Part shown: piece by piece, positions 1 to 8,913 of the stretch
Layout of the letters: each line of letters opens with the position of its first letter
Position numbering within the stretch: the stretch's first letter is position 1
Assembly: GCF_040081985.1 (NCBI RefSeq)
Contig: NZ_JBEBMH010000008.1
Coordinates: forward strand, 124,001 to 188,000
Direction: 5' to 3'
Source: Kumtagia yinganensis
GTDB taxonomy: Bacteria > Pseudomonadota > Alphaproteobacteria > Rhizobiales > Rhizobiaceae
Length of the DNA stretch: 64,000 nt
Made by a program: the position numbers and the translations under genes
The notes under the pieces: generated by a model
Seen by the model: the letters and a program-made list of their open reading frames with translations, nothing else
The model's database searches: none
What the model was told of the DNA's origin: nothing

Positions 1-1
1 G

Positions 2-301
2 ACGGGCATTTTCTGCTTCAATGACCGCATAGCCGCCGGCGCTTACGAAGCCATCAAGGAACGCGGTTTGCGTATCCCTGAGGATGTCTCCGTCGTCGGC
101 TATGACAACGAACTCACCCTTGCCGAGCGCCTGGATCCGCCGCTGACGTCCATGCTGCTGCCCCATGAGGAGATGGGGAGGCAGGCGGTTCAGATGTTGC
201 TTGACTATGAGAATGTGATGGCATCGAACCAGTTACCGCGCCTGCGCAAGGTCGAATGTCCCCTGATCATGCGCTTGTCCGTCGCTCCTCCACCCTCATA
301 G
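2..301 (+). CDS. LacI/GalR-family transcriptional regulator, C-terminal part
   Basis: The reading frame is already open at the window edge, so this is the 3' end of a gene whose DNA-binding N-terminus lies outside. About 99 residues are visible. FCFNDRIAAGAYEAIKERG followed by IPEDVSVVGYDN is the typical end of the sugar-binding-like effector domain of LacI/GalR regulators, where the second motif forms part of the ligand pocket. The downstream LTSMLLPHEEMGRQAVQMLL segment also fits the family. The effector cannot be deduced. The next recognisable sequence is a decayed ABC permease, so any regulated transport operon may have been lost here. Confidence 0.85.
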   Translation, partial: TGIFCFNDRIAAGAYEAIKERGLRIPEDVSVVGYDNELTLAERLDPPLTSMLLPHEEMGRQAVQMLLDYENVMASNQLPRLRKVECPLIMRLSVAPPPS

Positions 302-448
302 TCTAAAGGGTTGCCCACGTTTGAGAATCGTTGGCTTGGCCGGTTTCCCGTTTGGCATTCTACAAGTGGCCGAGGCTGAAGGAGCGGGCAACGATCGGCA
401 GCCCTGCCTGACTCCGCGCAGCCTCTCATCTTCTTGAACCACCCCTGT
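302..448. other. Non-coding stretch before a permease remnant
   Basis: No gene is recognised in this stretch. No frame shows recognisable family motifs and no strong terminator hairpin was seen. It is probably degraded sequence that belongs with the pseudogene fragment which follows. Confidence 0.4.
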
Positions 449-645
449 GATCACGTTGCGCTGTCGCTGGATGCATTCATCGTCACCATCTTCACAATTG
501 GTTCGGGCAACACCCTGTCGACATTTGTCCGGGGCAAGATGCGTACCGCGCTGGCTCGTCGATCAATGCCATCGCCACCGTCATCCTGGTGATCACCATA
601 GGCTGCGCAGCGCTTGCGCTGAGGATCACGCGTTACCGGGGCTGA
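449..645 (+). pseudogene. 3' remnant of a polyamine-type ABC transporter permease (PotC-like), frameshifted
   Basis: Two adjacent frames together give the end of a PotC/PotI-type inner-membrane permease. The first part, about bases 449-553, reads DHVALSLDAFIVTIFTIGSG and continues to FVRGKMRTALA. After a one-base shift near 550-556, the other frame reads SINAIATVILVITIG and ends RITRYRG before a TGA. PotC proteins have this layout: an LSLDDF-like loop, an INA-containing cytoplasmic segment and a final membrane helix. No start, upstream helices or intact partner genes are present, so this is a dead fragment. The family call rests on motif recognition only. Confidence 0.6.
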
Positions 646-649
646 TCCC

Positions 650-1234
650 TTAAGCGGCTTCCGCCGCCTTGCAGCCGATAAGCCGGCGCAGCGCCTCGAC
701 CGCCTTTTCCGTCTCCTCCGCCGACAGCACCTCGGCGTCGAAGAGTTTCATGCTGCGCAGGCCTTCCATCGCCAGAAACAGGATCAGCGCCGTCGATTCC
801 TCGCCGGCGTCCGCCTTCAGCCGGTCGAGCATCTGCCGCTTGAAGACCGTAATCGGCACCATCATTTCCGGATGCTGGACGATGGCGGCGAGTACCCCCG
901 AGGCCGGCGGCGTCTTTCGCGCGCAGTCGACCATCGAGATTTCCAGATAGGCGCGCAGGATATCGGCCGGTCCGCCTGTCAGACAGGGATAGCCCGCCAA
1001 CTCCTCCTCGAAATGTCGCAGATGATCCTCGACGATCGCCTTCAACAACTCGGCCTTCGAAGGAAAGTGGTACAGCAGCCCGCCCTTTGAAACGCCGGCC
1101 CGTGCCGCGACCGCGTCGAGCGAGAGGTTCGCCGGACCCACGTCGCGGGCGATATCGGCCGCCGCCGCCAGAATTTTCGCGCGGGCGGTCGGCCGCGCCG
1201 GAACGTCCAGCCGCTGTCTGGTGACCAAATCCAT
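650..1234 (-). CDS. TetR/AcrR-family repressor, probable regulator of the divergent RND pump
   Basis: A 194-residue one-component repressor. Residues about 17-66 form the TetR helix-turn-helix (ARAKILAAAADIARD, then VAARAGVSKGGLLYHFPSK); the rest is the helical ligand-binding and dimerisation domain. The ATG at 1234 is preferred because a GGGAAGGG ribosome-binding site lies about 8 nt upstream. An in-frame ATG at 1279 would put the operator palindrome directly against the start. The gene is divergent from an RND efflux pair, with a palindromic operator between them, the usual arrangement for local repression relieved by a pump substrate. The inducer cannot be inferred. Confidence 0.88.
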   Translation of the reverse strand: MDLVTRQRLDVPARPTARAKILAAAADIARDVGPANLSLDAVAARAGVSKGGLLYHFPSKAELLKAIVEDHLRHFEEELAGYPCLTGGPADILRAYLEISMVDCARKTPPASGVLAAIVQHPEMMVPITVFKRQMLDRLKADAGEESTALILFLAMEGLRSMKLFDAEVLSAEETEKAVEALRRLIGCKAAEAA

Positions 1235-1279
1235 TGGCGTTTCCCTTCCCGCTTTTCCAGCGGGATTGTCAGTTGACAT

Positions 1280-1295
1280 TACCGTCCAGACGGTA
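1280..1295. promoter_or_regulatory. Palindromic TetR-type operator
   Basis: TACCGTCCAGACGGTA has 7-bp perfect arms (TACCGTC/GACGGTA) around a 2-bp centre. It lies between the divergent TetR gene and the RND adaptor gene, 46 bp before the repressor ATG and 94 bp before the adaptor ATG, where it could control both. Palindromes of this size are typical TetR-family sites. Binding by the neighbouring repressor is inferred from position. Confidence 0.7.
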
Positions 1296-1389
1296 CAGTA
1301 ATCCTCGCCGAACTTCAAGCGATCGTCTCTGGCGCCATCGTGCTCTTCGCGACCTTGGACCCAGACGGCCTTCCAATACCGGTAATCCT

Positions 1390-2604
1390 ATGATCCTCCG
1401 CTTCATCATCGCGTTCGTCCTGCTTGTGTTCGTCTGCGGCGGCATCGTCGGCTTCAACATGATGCGCGACCAGGGCATCAAGGACTATTTCGCCAACATG
1501 CCGCGCCCGACGCTCACGGTGTCCGCCGAGGAGGTGAAGCCGATGACCTGGACGCCCGGCATCGAGGCGCTGGGCACCGTGGCCGCAGCGCAAGGCGTCG
1601 ACCTCAGCGTCGAGACCACCGGCATCGTCAAGACCATCCTGTTCAAGGCGAACCAGCATGTCGACGACAACCAAGTGCTGGTGCAGCTTGACGACGCCGT
1701 GGAGCGCGCCGACCTCGAAGCCCAGAAGGCGACGGCTTCGCTCGGCAAGCTGGCGCTCGACCGCGCCACCGCGCTGCAGAAGCGCGGCGTTGGCTCTGAC
1801 GTGGCGGCCGACGCGGCGGCGGCCGCCGCCGCGACGGCGACCGCCAATGTCGCAAAGCTGCAGGCCGTGCTCGACCAGAAGCAGTTGCGGGCGCCCTTTG
1901 CCGGCACAGTCGGCATTCCGAAGATCGACGTCGGCCAATACCTGCAGCCCGGCACCATCGTCGCAACATTGCAGGACCTCGACACGATGCGCGCCGACTT
2001 CACCGTGCCGGAACAGCGGCTTGCCGACCTCAAGATCGGCCAGCCCGTGCGGCTCGGTACCGACCAGGACAAATGGGATTTTTCCGGAAAGGTCACCGGC
2101 ATCGACCCAAAGGTCGACCCGGCGACGCGCCTCGTGACGGTGCGCGCCGAGGTTTCCAACCCGGACGGAAAACTCAGCCCCGGCCAGTTCGTGCAGGTGC
2201 AGGTGCAGCTTCCGGAAGAGAAGGACGTGATCGCGGTCGTGCAGACCGCCGTGGTGACCAGCCTCTATGGCGACTACGTCTACGTCGTTCAGTCGCCGGA
2301 CGCGAAGAAGGAAGAGCCCAAGCCGGCGGCCGGCGACGAGCCGAAGGTCAGCCAGGCCGAGGAAGAGCCGGTTCCCTCCGGCGCCGCCATGGCTGCCGAG
2401 CCGAAGCCTGAACCCGCACAAAATCTCGTGGCCCGGCAGGTATTCGTCAAGCTCGGCCGCCGCGCCGAAGGCCTGGTCGAGATCAAATCCGGGCTCTCAG
2501 CCGGCGACATCGTGGTCACCGCCGGCCAGAACCGGCTCTACGGCGGTGTCGCGGTCACCGTCGACAAAACCATCACGCCCGATCAGAAGACGGCCGCGCA
2601 ATGA
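1390..2604 (+). CDS. RND efflux pump periplasmic adaptor subunit (membrane fusion protein)
   Basis: A 404-residue AcrA/MexA-type adaptor that would link an inner-membrane RND pump to an outer-membrane channel. MILRFIIAFVLLVFVCGGIV at the start is an uncleaved membrane anchor or signal segment. A lipoyl-like half follows (VDLSVETTGIVKTILFKANQ), then a short coiled-coil hairpin (residues about 110-160), the second half (QLRAPFAGTVGIPKIDVGQY) and beta-barrel segments. A Pro/Glu/Lys-rich insert (residues about 304-340) interrupts the membrane-proximal domain. Longer upstream starts lack a signal sequence and were not used. The stop overlaps the next start in ATGA, so the two are translationally coupled. 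Confidence 0.93.
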   Translation: MILRFIIAFVLLVFVCGGIVGFNMMRDQGIKDYFANMPRPTLTVSAEEVKPMTWTPGIEALGTVAAAQGVDLSVETTGIVKTILFKANQHVDDNQVLVQLDDAVERADLEAQKATASLGKLALDRATALQKRGVGSDVAADAAAAAAATATANVAKLQAVLDQKQLRAPFAGTVGIPKIDVGQYLQPGTIVATLQDLDTMRADFTVPEQRLADLKIGQPVRLGTDQDKWDFSGKVTGIDPKVDPATRLVTVRAEVSNPDGKLSPGQFVQVQVQLPEEKDVIAVVQTAVVTSLYGDYVYVVQSPDAKKEEPKPAAGDEPKVSQAEEEPVPSGAAMAAEPKPEPAQNLVARQVFVKLGRRAEGLVEIKSGLSAGDIVVTAGQNRLYGGVAVTVDKTITPDQKTAAQ

Positions 2605-5600
2605 GTATTTCCGATCTCTTCATCCGCCGGCCGGTCCTTTCGACCGTTCTGGCCTGCATGATCCTGCTGCTCGGATTCCAGGGCATCTTCAGCCTGTCGA
2701 TCCGCCAGTATCCAAAGGTCGACGAAACCGTGATCACGGTAACGACCGCCTATCCCGGCGCCAGCGCGGACCTGATCCAGGGCTTCATTTCGGCGCCGAT
2801 CGCGCGCGCCGTCGCGTCCACCGAGAACATCGACTACGTCACGTCCTCCAGCCGCCAGTCGTCGAGCACGGTGACGGTGCAGATGAAGCTCGGTTCCAAT
2901 CCGGACGTGGCGCTCACCGAGGTCCTGTCCAAGGTGCAGGGCGTGCGCGGCACCTTGCCGGAAGAGGCCAAGGATCCGGTGATCGTCAAGGGCACCGGCC
3001 AGCAGTTCGCGATGATGTACATCTCGATGCAGAATCCGAACATGACGCCGGAACAGCTCACCGAATACATCGAGCGCGTCATCCGGCCGCGCATGTCGAC
3101 GGTGGAAGGTGTCGCCGACGTTCAAATCTTTGGCGCCGCCGACTATTCGATGCGCGTCTGGATCGATCCGATCCGGCTGGCGGCGCGCGGCGTGACGGCG
3201 GCCGACGTGCTGACGGCCATCAACAACTCCAACTTCCTGTCGGCGCCGGGCAATGCCGAGAACGAATATGTCGTCTCCTCGATCACCGTGCGCTCGACGC
3301 TGCAGACGCCCGAGGCCTTCGGCGCGCTGCCGCTGCGCTCGACCGACGGCAATGTGGTGCGGCTGCGGGACGTGGCGCGCGTCGAATTGGCTGCGGAAAA
3401 CACCGATGCGCGGGTGACGTTCAACGGCCAGCCCGGCACCTTTCTGGCCATCTTCCCGACGCCCGCCGCCAATCCGCTGACCACGGCGGCGGCGATCCAC
3501 AAGATCATCCCAACCATCCAGGATACGTTGCCGCTAGGGATGACGATCCAGATCGTCTACGATTCGACCGAACAGATCGGCGCCTCCATCGACGAGGTGT
3601 TCAAGACCATCGGCGAAGCGGTGGCAATCGTCGTGGTGGTCATCCTGTTGTTCCTCGGTTCGTTCCGCTCCGTGCTGATGCCGATCGTCACGATCCCGCT
3701 GGCGCTGATCGGCGTCTGTTTCCTGCTCTACACGGTCGGCTACTCCATCAACCTGTTGTCGCTCCTAGCCATGGTTCTGGCGATCGGTCTTGTCGTCGAC
3801 GACGCCATCGTGGTGGTGGAGAACATCCACCGGCACATGGAGGAAGACCACATGTCCGCCATGCAGGCGGCCTTCAACGGCATGCGGGAAATTTCATCGG
3901 CCATTGTCGCCATGACGATAACCCTGGCCGCCGTGTTCGCGCCGCTTGCCTTCACCGGCGGCCTGACCGGTTCGCTGTTTCGCGAATTCGCGGTGACGCT
4001 GGCTGGCGCGGTGGTGCTTTCCGGCATCGTGGCCATGACCATCACGCCGATGATGTCGGCGCGCCTGCTCAAGGCCGGCGCCCCCGGCCGTTTCCAGCGA
4101 ATTATCGACGCCGTGTTCAGCCGGGTCGAACGGGTATACGGAAGGCTGGTCGCCGGTTCGCTCAAATACCGGCCGGTGACGCTGATGATCGTGATTGCGC
4201 TGGTCGCGGTCACCGGCTTCATGTTCACCAAGACATCCAGCGAACTGGCGCCTGAGGAAGACCAAGGCTTTCTGCTGTCGCTGGTGACGGCACCGCGCTA
4301 TGCCACGTCGGACTACACTGAGCGCTATGTCCAGCAGATCAACGACCTGGTGAAGGATATTCCGGAAAACCGGGCGTTGTTTTCGGCGGTTGCCTTCGGT
4401 GGCGCGACAAACAGCGCCTTCGTCGGCTTCGCCTTCAAGGATTGGGCTGAGCGCACCCGCAGTTCCAAGGAACTGCAGGCGGATATTACGGGTCGCCTTG
4501 GCAAGGTTGCCGGCGTGCAGGCATTTGTCTTTGCGCCGCCGACTCTGCCGGGCTCCGGCGGCGGCCTGCCGATCACCATGGTGGTACGCTCGACCGGTGA
4601 TGCCGGTCAGGTGTTCGAGGCGGCGGAAGAAATCAAGAACAAGGCACAGGCGTCCGGCCGCTTCATCGTCGTCCAGAACTCGATGGCCTTCGACGCGCCG
4701 GAGGTGACCGTGACGATCGACCGCGACCGCGCCGCGGCACTCGACTTGCCGATCGCCGACATAGGTCGCACGCTGACGCTGCTGGTCGGCGGCGCCGAAG
4801 TGGCGCAGTTCGACCGCGATTCCAACAGCTACGACATCATCCCGCAGGTGCCGCGGGAGTTCCGCGACAATCCGGAAAAGCTCAGCGGCTATTTCGTGCG
4901 CAGCGCGACTGGCGTGATGGTGCCGCTGTCGGCGGTGGTGAAGATTTCCACCAATGCTTCGCCGGCGGCGATCGAGCAGTTCAACCAGCTCAACTCCGCG
5001 ACCATCTCGGCGCTGCCGCTGCCCGGCGTCACCACCGGCGACGGGCTGAAGGTGATCGAGGACATTGCCAAGCAGACCCTGACCGATACCTTCTTCATCG
5101 ACTATTCCGGCCAGTCGCGGCAGGAGAAGGAGCAGGGCAACACCATCCTGATCGCCTTCGCAGCGGCGGTGCTGGTCATCTATCTGGTACTTGCCGCGCA
5201 GTTCGAAAGTTTTCGCGATCCGCTGATCATCATGATGTCAGTGCCGCTGTCGATCTTCGGCGCCATCGTGCCGCTCAATCTCGGCCTCGGCACGCTCAAC
5301 ATCTACACGCAGGTCGGGCTGATCACGCTGATCGGGCTGATCACCAAACACGGCATCCTTCTGGTCGAATTCGCCAACCAGCAGCGCGAGGAACATGGCC
5401 TGTCGCGCCGCGACGCCATCATCGCCTCGGCAAAGGTCCGCCTGCGGCCGATCCTGATGACCACGGCGGCAATGGCGCTCGGCGTCGTGCCGCTGATCAC
5501 TTCCAGCGGCGCGGGTGCTGCGGCGCGCTATTCGATGGGTCTGGTGATCTTTACCGGCATCCTCATCGGCACGCTGTTCACGCTGTTCGTGGTGCCGATG

Positions 5601-5693
5601 TTCTACACCTACATCGCCCGCAAGGAGCTTGCCCCGAAGGCGGAGATGCCGGTGGCGCCCCCGGCGCATGGTGCTCCGGCGCCGGTGCATTGA
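2601..5693 (+). CDS. RND-family efflux transporter permease (HAE1 type)
   Basis: A 1030-residue inner-membrane proton/drug antiporter of the AcrB/MexF superfamily and of normal length. The N-terminus ISDLFIRRPVLSTVLACMI is the classical RND start. The proton-relay aspartates sit in GLVVDDAIVVVENIHRHMEE (Asp400, Asp401). Two large periplasmic loops and a second helix block ending in MTTAAMALGVVPL and FVVPMFY complete the duplicated fold. It forms an operon with the adaptor upstream. No TolC-like outer-membrane gene is adjacent, so an unlinked channel is probably used. Substrates cannot be predicted. Confidence 0.95.
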   Translation: MSISDLFIRRPVLSTVLACMILLLGFQGIFSLSIRQYPKVDETVITVTTAYPGASADLIQGFISAPIARAVASTENIDYVTSSSRQSSSTVTVQMKLGSNPDVALTEVLSKVQGVRGTLPEEAKDPVIVKGTGQQFAMMYISMQNPNMTPEQLTEYIERVIRPRMSTVEGVADVQIFGAADYSMRVWIDPIRLAARGVTAADVLTAINNSNFLSAPGNAENEYVVSSITVRSTLQTPEAFGALPLRSTDGNVVRLRDVARVELAAENTDARVTFNGQPGTFLAIFPTPAANPLTTAAAIHKIIPTIQDTLPLGMTIQIVYDSTEQIGASIDEVFKTIGEAVAIVVVVILLFLGSFRSVLMPIVTIPLALIGVCFLLYTVGYSINLLSLLAMVLAIGLVVDDAIVVVENIHRHMEEDHMSAMQAAFNGMREISSAIVAMTITLAAVFAPLAFTGGLTGSLFREFAVTLAGAVVLSGIVAMTITPMMSARLLKAGAPGRFQRIIDAVFSRVERVYGRLVAGSLKYRPVTLMIVIALVAVTGFMFTKTSSELAPEEDQGFLLSLVTAPRYATSDYTERYVQQINDLVKDIPENRALFSAVAFGGATNSAFVGFAFKDWAERTRSSKELQADITGRLGKVAGVQAFVFAPPTLPGSGGGLPITMVVRSTGDAGQVFEAAEEIKNKAQASGRFIVVQNSMAFDAPEVTVTIDRDRAAALDLPIADIGRTLTLLVGGAEVAQFDRDSNSYDIIPQVPREFRDNPEKLSGYFVRSATGVMVPLSAVVKISTNASPAAIEQFNQLNSATISALPLPGVTTGDGLKVIEDIAKQTLTDTFFIDYSGQSRQEKEQGNTILIAFAAAVLVIYLVLAAQFESFRDPLIIMMSVPLSIFGAIVPLNLGLGTLNIYTQVGLITLIGLITKHGILLVEFANQQREEHGLSRRDAIIASAKVRLRPILMTTAAMALGVVPLITSSGAGAAARYSMGLVIFTGILIGTLFTLFVVPMFYTYIARKELAPKAEMPVAPPAHGAPAPVH

Positions 5694-5698
5694 GAATA

Positions 5699-5722
5699 GG
5701 GCGGCTCTCGGGCCGCCCTTTT
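5699..5722 (+). terminator. Rho-independent terminator after the RND operon
   Basis: GGGCGGC and GCCGCCC form a 7-bp G+C stem around a 6-nt loop, followed directly by TTTT. It begins 5 nt after the permease stop codon. Confidence 0.85.
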
Positions 5723-5831
5723 CGTGTAGGCGGGAAGAAATCAGGATAAATTCCCCGCGCGCCATTTCGTTTTCTGCTATGCGCTGCTCGCCGGCCACGC
5801 CGGCAAACCAACCGCCAGCAGAGACACCCGC

Positions 5832-6941
5832 ATGACCTTGCGCCCGAAACAGGCACCGATCGTCGCCGCACTGCCCGTCACCGTGCCGTTTGTCGGGCCG
5901 GAGGCCCAGCAGCGCGCGAGTGGGCGCGCCTTTCGCGCGCGCATCGGCGCCAATGAGAGCAGTTTCGGCCCGGCGCCGTCTGTCATCCGAAAAATGCAGG
6001 AGGTGGCGGCGGATCAGTGGATGTATTGCGACCCCGACAATTTCGATCTGAAGGCAGCGCTTTCAAAGCTTCTCGGCGTCGGCATCGAGAATGTGGTCGT
6101 CGGCGAAGGCATAGACGGCCTGCTCAACCTCGCCGTGCGCATCTTCGTGGCGCCAGGCGATACGGTCGTCACATCGCTCGGCGCCTATCCGACCTTCAAC
6201 TTCCATGTCGACGGATTTGGCGGGCGTCTCGTGAAGGTTCCCTACCGCAACAACAAGGAGAGCCTCGACGACCTGCTCGACACCGTGCGGCGCGAGAACG
6301 CAGTCATGGTCTATCTCTCCAACCCCGACAACCCGATGGGCACCTGGTGGGAGGCTGAAGAGATCACCCGCTTCGCCGAGGCGCTGCCGCAGACCACCGT
6401 CTTCATCCTTGACGAAGCCTATGGCGAGGTCGGCCCGACCTCGGCGCAGCCGCCGATCCGCATCGACCGCCCGAACTACATCTGCTTCCGGACCTTCTCG
6501 AAAGCCTATGGCCTTGCCGGCATACGCTGCGGCTACGCCATCGGCGAGAGCGGAGTGATCGCCGACTTCGAGAAGGTGCGCAACCACTATGGCACGAGCC
6601 GCATGGCGCAGATCGCCGGTGAGGCCGCGTTGGCGGATCAGGCCTATCTCGCCGAGGTAAAGCGCAAGGTGGCAGCCGGCCGCGACCGCATCTCAGACAT
6701 CGCGCGCGAAAACGGCCTGTCGCCGATCCCGTCGGCGACCAATTTCGTGACCATCGACTGCGGCGCGGACGGCGCCTTCGCGCTGAAAGTCATGCAGAAC
6801 CTGCTTGCCCGCGACGTCTTCATCCGCAAGCCGATGGTGCCGGTACTAGACCGCTGCATCCGCGTCAGCGTCGGCCTCGACCACGAACTCGACATCTTCG
6901 CCGAGGAATTGCCCGGCGCGCTGGCCAAGGCGCGGGGTTAA
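5832..6941 (+). CDS. HisC-like class I/II PLP-dependent aminotransferase
   Basis: A 369-residue fold-type I aminotransferase of the histidinol-phosphate aminotransferase-like group. Recognisable parts are SNPDNPMGTWW (cofactor and substrate loop), FILDEAYGEV (the Asp that contacts the pyridine nitrogen), and FSKAYGLAGIRCGY containing the Schiff-base lysine Lys224. No histidine biosynthesis genes are nearby, so it may be a stand-alone transaminase for an aromatic or other amino acid rather than the pathway HisC. It stands alone between two terminator-like hairpins. Confidence 0.85.
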   Translation: MTLRPKQAPIVAALPVTVPFVGPEAQQRASGRAFRARIGANESSFGPAPSVIRKMQEVAADQWMYCDPDNFDLKAALSKLLGVGIENVVVGEGIDGLLNLAVRIFVAPGDTVVTSLGAYPTFNFHVDGFGGRLVKVPYRNNKESLDDLLDTVRRENAVMVYLSNPDNPMGTWWEAEEITRFAEALPQTTVFILDEAYGEVGPTSAQPPIRIDRPNYICFRTFSKAYGLAGIRCGYAIGESGVIADFEKVRNHYGTSRMAQIAGEAALADQAYLAEVKRKVAAGRDRISDIARENGLSPIPSATNFVTIDCGADGAFALKVMQNLLARDVFIRKPMVPVLDRCIRVSVGLDHELDIFAEELPGALAKARG

Positions 6942-6988
6942 GGCGGAGCAAGCCCCACACGACCTGGCCGGGTAGCCCCTCCGCCTTT
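6941..6988 (+). terminator. Terminator-like stem after the aminotransferase
   Basis: AGGCGGAG directly at the stop codon pairs with CTCCGCCT about 30 nt later, and TTAA follows. It has an 8-bp stem and a long inner loop. It could also serve the converging sigma-factor gene. Confidence 0.5.
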
Positions 6989-7034
6989 AAGACGGTTGCG
7001 GGTCGCGCCTGCCTGCAGCACCATCCAAGAAATC

Positions 7035-8309
7035 TCACTTGACCGCGCGCGGCGCACTAACGAGCGCGGCATCCCCCATCAGGCGGTCCAGATGCATACG
7101 GATGTGGGCCGCCTCCGCCGCGGTGTTGGCCAGCGCAATGGCACGGTCGAAGGCGATGCGGGCTTCTTCCGTCCGGCCAAGCTGCATCAGGAGGTTGCCC
7201 TTGACGCCGAAGAAATAGAAATAACCGGAGAGTTTGCCCGCCAGCGGCTCGATCAGGTCCAGCGCCGCGGCCGGACCAGCCGTCTTCGACACCGCAACTG
7301 CCCGGTTGAGCGTGATGACTGGCGACGGCTGGAGAGCTTCAAGCGAACGATAGAGCAACTCGATCTGCGGCCAGTCCGTATCCTCGGGCCGCGCGGCACG
7401 TGCATGCAGCGCGGCAATCGCCGCCTGTACCTGATAGGCGCCGGGACGGCGATGGCGCATCGCCTTGTCAATCAACGCCAGGCCCTCCGAGATGAGCGGC
7501 CGTTTCCACTGCGTGCGGTCCTGGTCGTCGAGCAGGATGGCGTTGCCCTCCCCGTCGAAGCGTGCGTCGGCGCGGGCATGCTGCAGCAGCATCAGCGCCA
7601 CCAGCCCCATGATCTCGGGTTCGGTCGGGAAAAGCCTGAGCAGCAGCCGGCCGAGCCGGATGGCCTCCTCACAGAGCGGCGCCCGTGCCTGGCGCTCGTT
7701 GACGCCGGCCGAATAACCCTCGTTGAAGATGAGGTAGACCATGGCCGCCACGGCCGCGAGCCGCTGCGACCGCTCGACCGCGCCTGGTGTTTCGAACGGC
7801 ACGCCGGCAGCCCCGACCTTGCCCTTGGCGCGGGTGATGCGCTGCTCCATCGCCGCTTCCGAAACGAGGAAAGCGCGCGCAATTTGCTTGACCGTCAGGC
7901 CGGAGACGATGCGCAGCGCCAGCGCGATCTGCTGGGTGGACGGCAGATCGGGATGGCAGCAAATAAACAGCAGCCGCAAAATGTCGTCGCGGTAGTCGGC
8001 CCCATCCAGCCGCTCGACCGCCACCGCCTCGGCGTCGCCGAGATCCGACAATTTGTCCTCGTCGGGCAGTTCGGTCTGCTTCTTGGCGCGCCGCACCGCA
8101 TCGACCGCGGCATTGCGGCCGACGAAGATCAGCCAGGCGGTGGGATCGCGCGGCGGGCCGTTCTTCGGCCAGGTGCGCAGTGCCCGCAGGCACGCCTCCT
8201 GATACGCCTCCTCGGCGGTGTCCAGATCGCGGAAATAGCGCAGCAGCGCGCTCACCGCCTGAGGCCGTGCGGACGATAATGCGGCCTCGATCCAGACCTG
8301 TTCCGTCAT
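7035..8309 (-). CDS. ECF sigma factor with C-terminal extension (ECF42 type)
   Basis: A 424-residue RNA polymerase sigma factor. Residues 1-80 hold sigma region 2 (YFRDLDTAEEAYQEACLRAL, then PTAWLIFVGRNAAVDAVRR) and residues about 105-170 hold region 4 (IALALRIVSGLTVKQIARAF). About 240 further residues with TPR-like helical repeats follow, including GYFYFFGVKGNLLMQLGRTE. A long C-terminal extension plus an adjacent DGPF/YCII protein is the hallmark of ECF42, in which the C-terminal domain replaces a classical anti-sigma factor as the control module. Its start overlaps the DGPF gene stop (ATGA). No anti-sigma gene is adjacent. Confidence 0.9.
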   Translation of the reverse strand: MTEQVWIEAALSSARPQAVSALLRYFRDLDTAEEAYQEACLRALRTWPKNGPPRDPTAWLIFVGRNAAVDAVRRAKKQTELPDEDKLSDLGDAEAVAVERLDGADYRDDILRLLFICCHPDLPSTQQIALALRIVSGLTVKQIARAFLVSEAAMEQRITRAKGKVGAAGVPFETPGAVERSQRLAAVAAMVYLIFNEGYSAGVNERQARAPLCEEAIRLGRLLLRLFPTEPEIMGLVALMLLQHARADARFDGEGNAILLDDQDRTQWKRPLISEGLALIDKAMRHRRPGAYQVQAAIAALHARAARPEDTDWPQIELLYRSLEALQPSPVITLNRAVAVSKTAGPAAALDLIEPLAGKLSGYFYFFGVKGNLLMQLGRTEEARIAFDRAIALANTAAEAAHIRMHLDRLMGDAALVSAPRAVK

Positions 8310-8680
8310 TTCTTGACCCCGTTCTCGGCAAAATAGCCGACCGGCCGCACTTCATAGGAGCCGACGCCCGGGTTAGCCGCCGCGAGATCACGAGCAACAT
8401 CCAGGACCTCATCGAGGGAATCGGCGTCGATCAGGTAGAAGCCGAGAAGCTGCTCTTTGGTCTCCGCGAAAGGACCGTCGATGACGATCGGTTCATCCCT
8501 CGTCTTGCGCAGCGTCGTCGCGGCGGTTGTCGGCAGGAGCCGTGCCACCGGTCCCAGCCGGCCTTCCCCGAGAAGCTTGTCCTGGACCTTCAGGAGACGG
8601 CCCATGACGGCGGCGTCCTCCTCCTTCGACCAGGCTGAGGTGATCGATTCATCGTTGTAGCAAAGCACGGCGTAGAGCAT
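8306..8680 (-). CDS. YCII-related DGPF-domain protein
   Basis: A 124-residue ferredoxin-fold YCII-family protein. MLYAVLCYNDE at the start and the diagnostic IDGPFAETKEQLLGFYLID segment (residues about 60-80) define the DGPF group that accompanies ECF42 sigma factors. The ATG at 8680 was chosen for the GGAAG ribosome-binding site just upstream. It precedes and overlaps the sigma gene by 4 nt, so they form one operon. In ECF42 systems DGPF genes are usually both partner and target; the biochemical activity is not established from this sequence. Confidence 0.88.
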   Translation of the reverse strand: MLYAVLCYNDESITSAWSKEEDAAVMGRLLKVQDKLLGEGRLGPVARLLPTTAATTLRKTRDEPIVIDGPFAETKEQLLGFYLIDADSLDEVLDVARDLAAANPGVGSYEVRPVGYFAENGVKK

Positions 8681-8913
8681 TTTTCTTCCTTCGCTTCGAG
8701 GACGCACGGGTGACCGCACCTCCGACAGATGGCCGTGAAAATAATGCAGCAGCCCTGACAAACCAACCGGCACACCAGATGCTCCCGGCACACCGGACGA
8801 AAAGGCGCCGAACCGTTTGTTAATGACGCGCCGTTTAAGTTAACGCCGATCCTTCCAATCGGTCCGCCTGGCCCGTCTGGACATCGCGCGAGCCGGTTGC
8901 CGGAGCTGTCCAT

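Noticed and set aside
447..653. 68-codon frame starting at 447
   Set aside because: It is in the third frame over the permease remnant; the other two frames give the recognisable PotC-like sequence.
1315..2421. Minus-strand frame opposite the RND adaptor
   Set aside because: It is a His/Leu/Gly-rich antisense shadow without motifs; the adaptor on the plus strand has clear family segments.
2267..4255. 662-codon frame overlapping the RND adaptor and permease
   Set aside because: It is out of frame with two strongly identified pump genes, and the predicted product is Arg/Pro-rich nonsense.
6996..8279. 427-codon plus-strand frame over the sigma-factor gene
   Set aside because: It is antisense to an ECF sigma factor with recognisable regions 2 and 4 and has only shadow composition.
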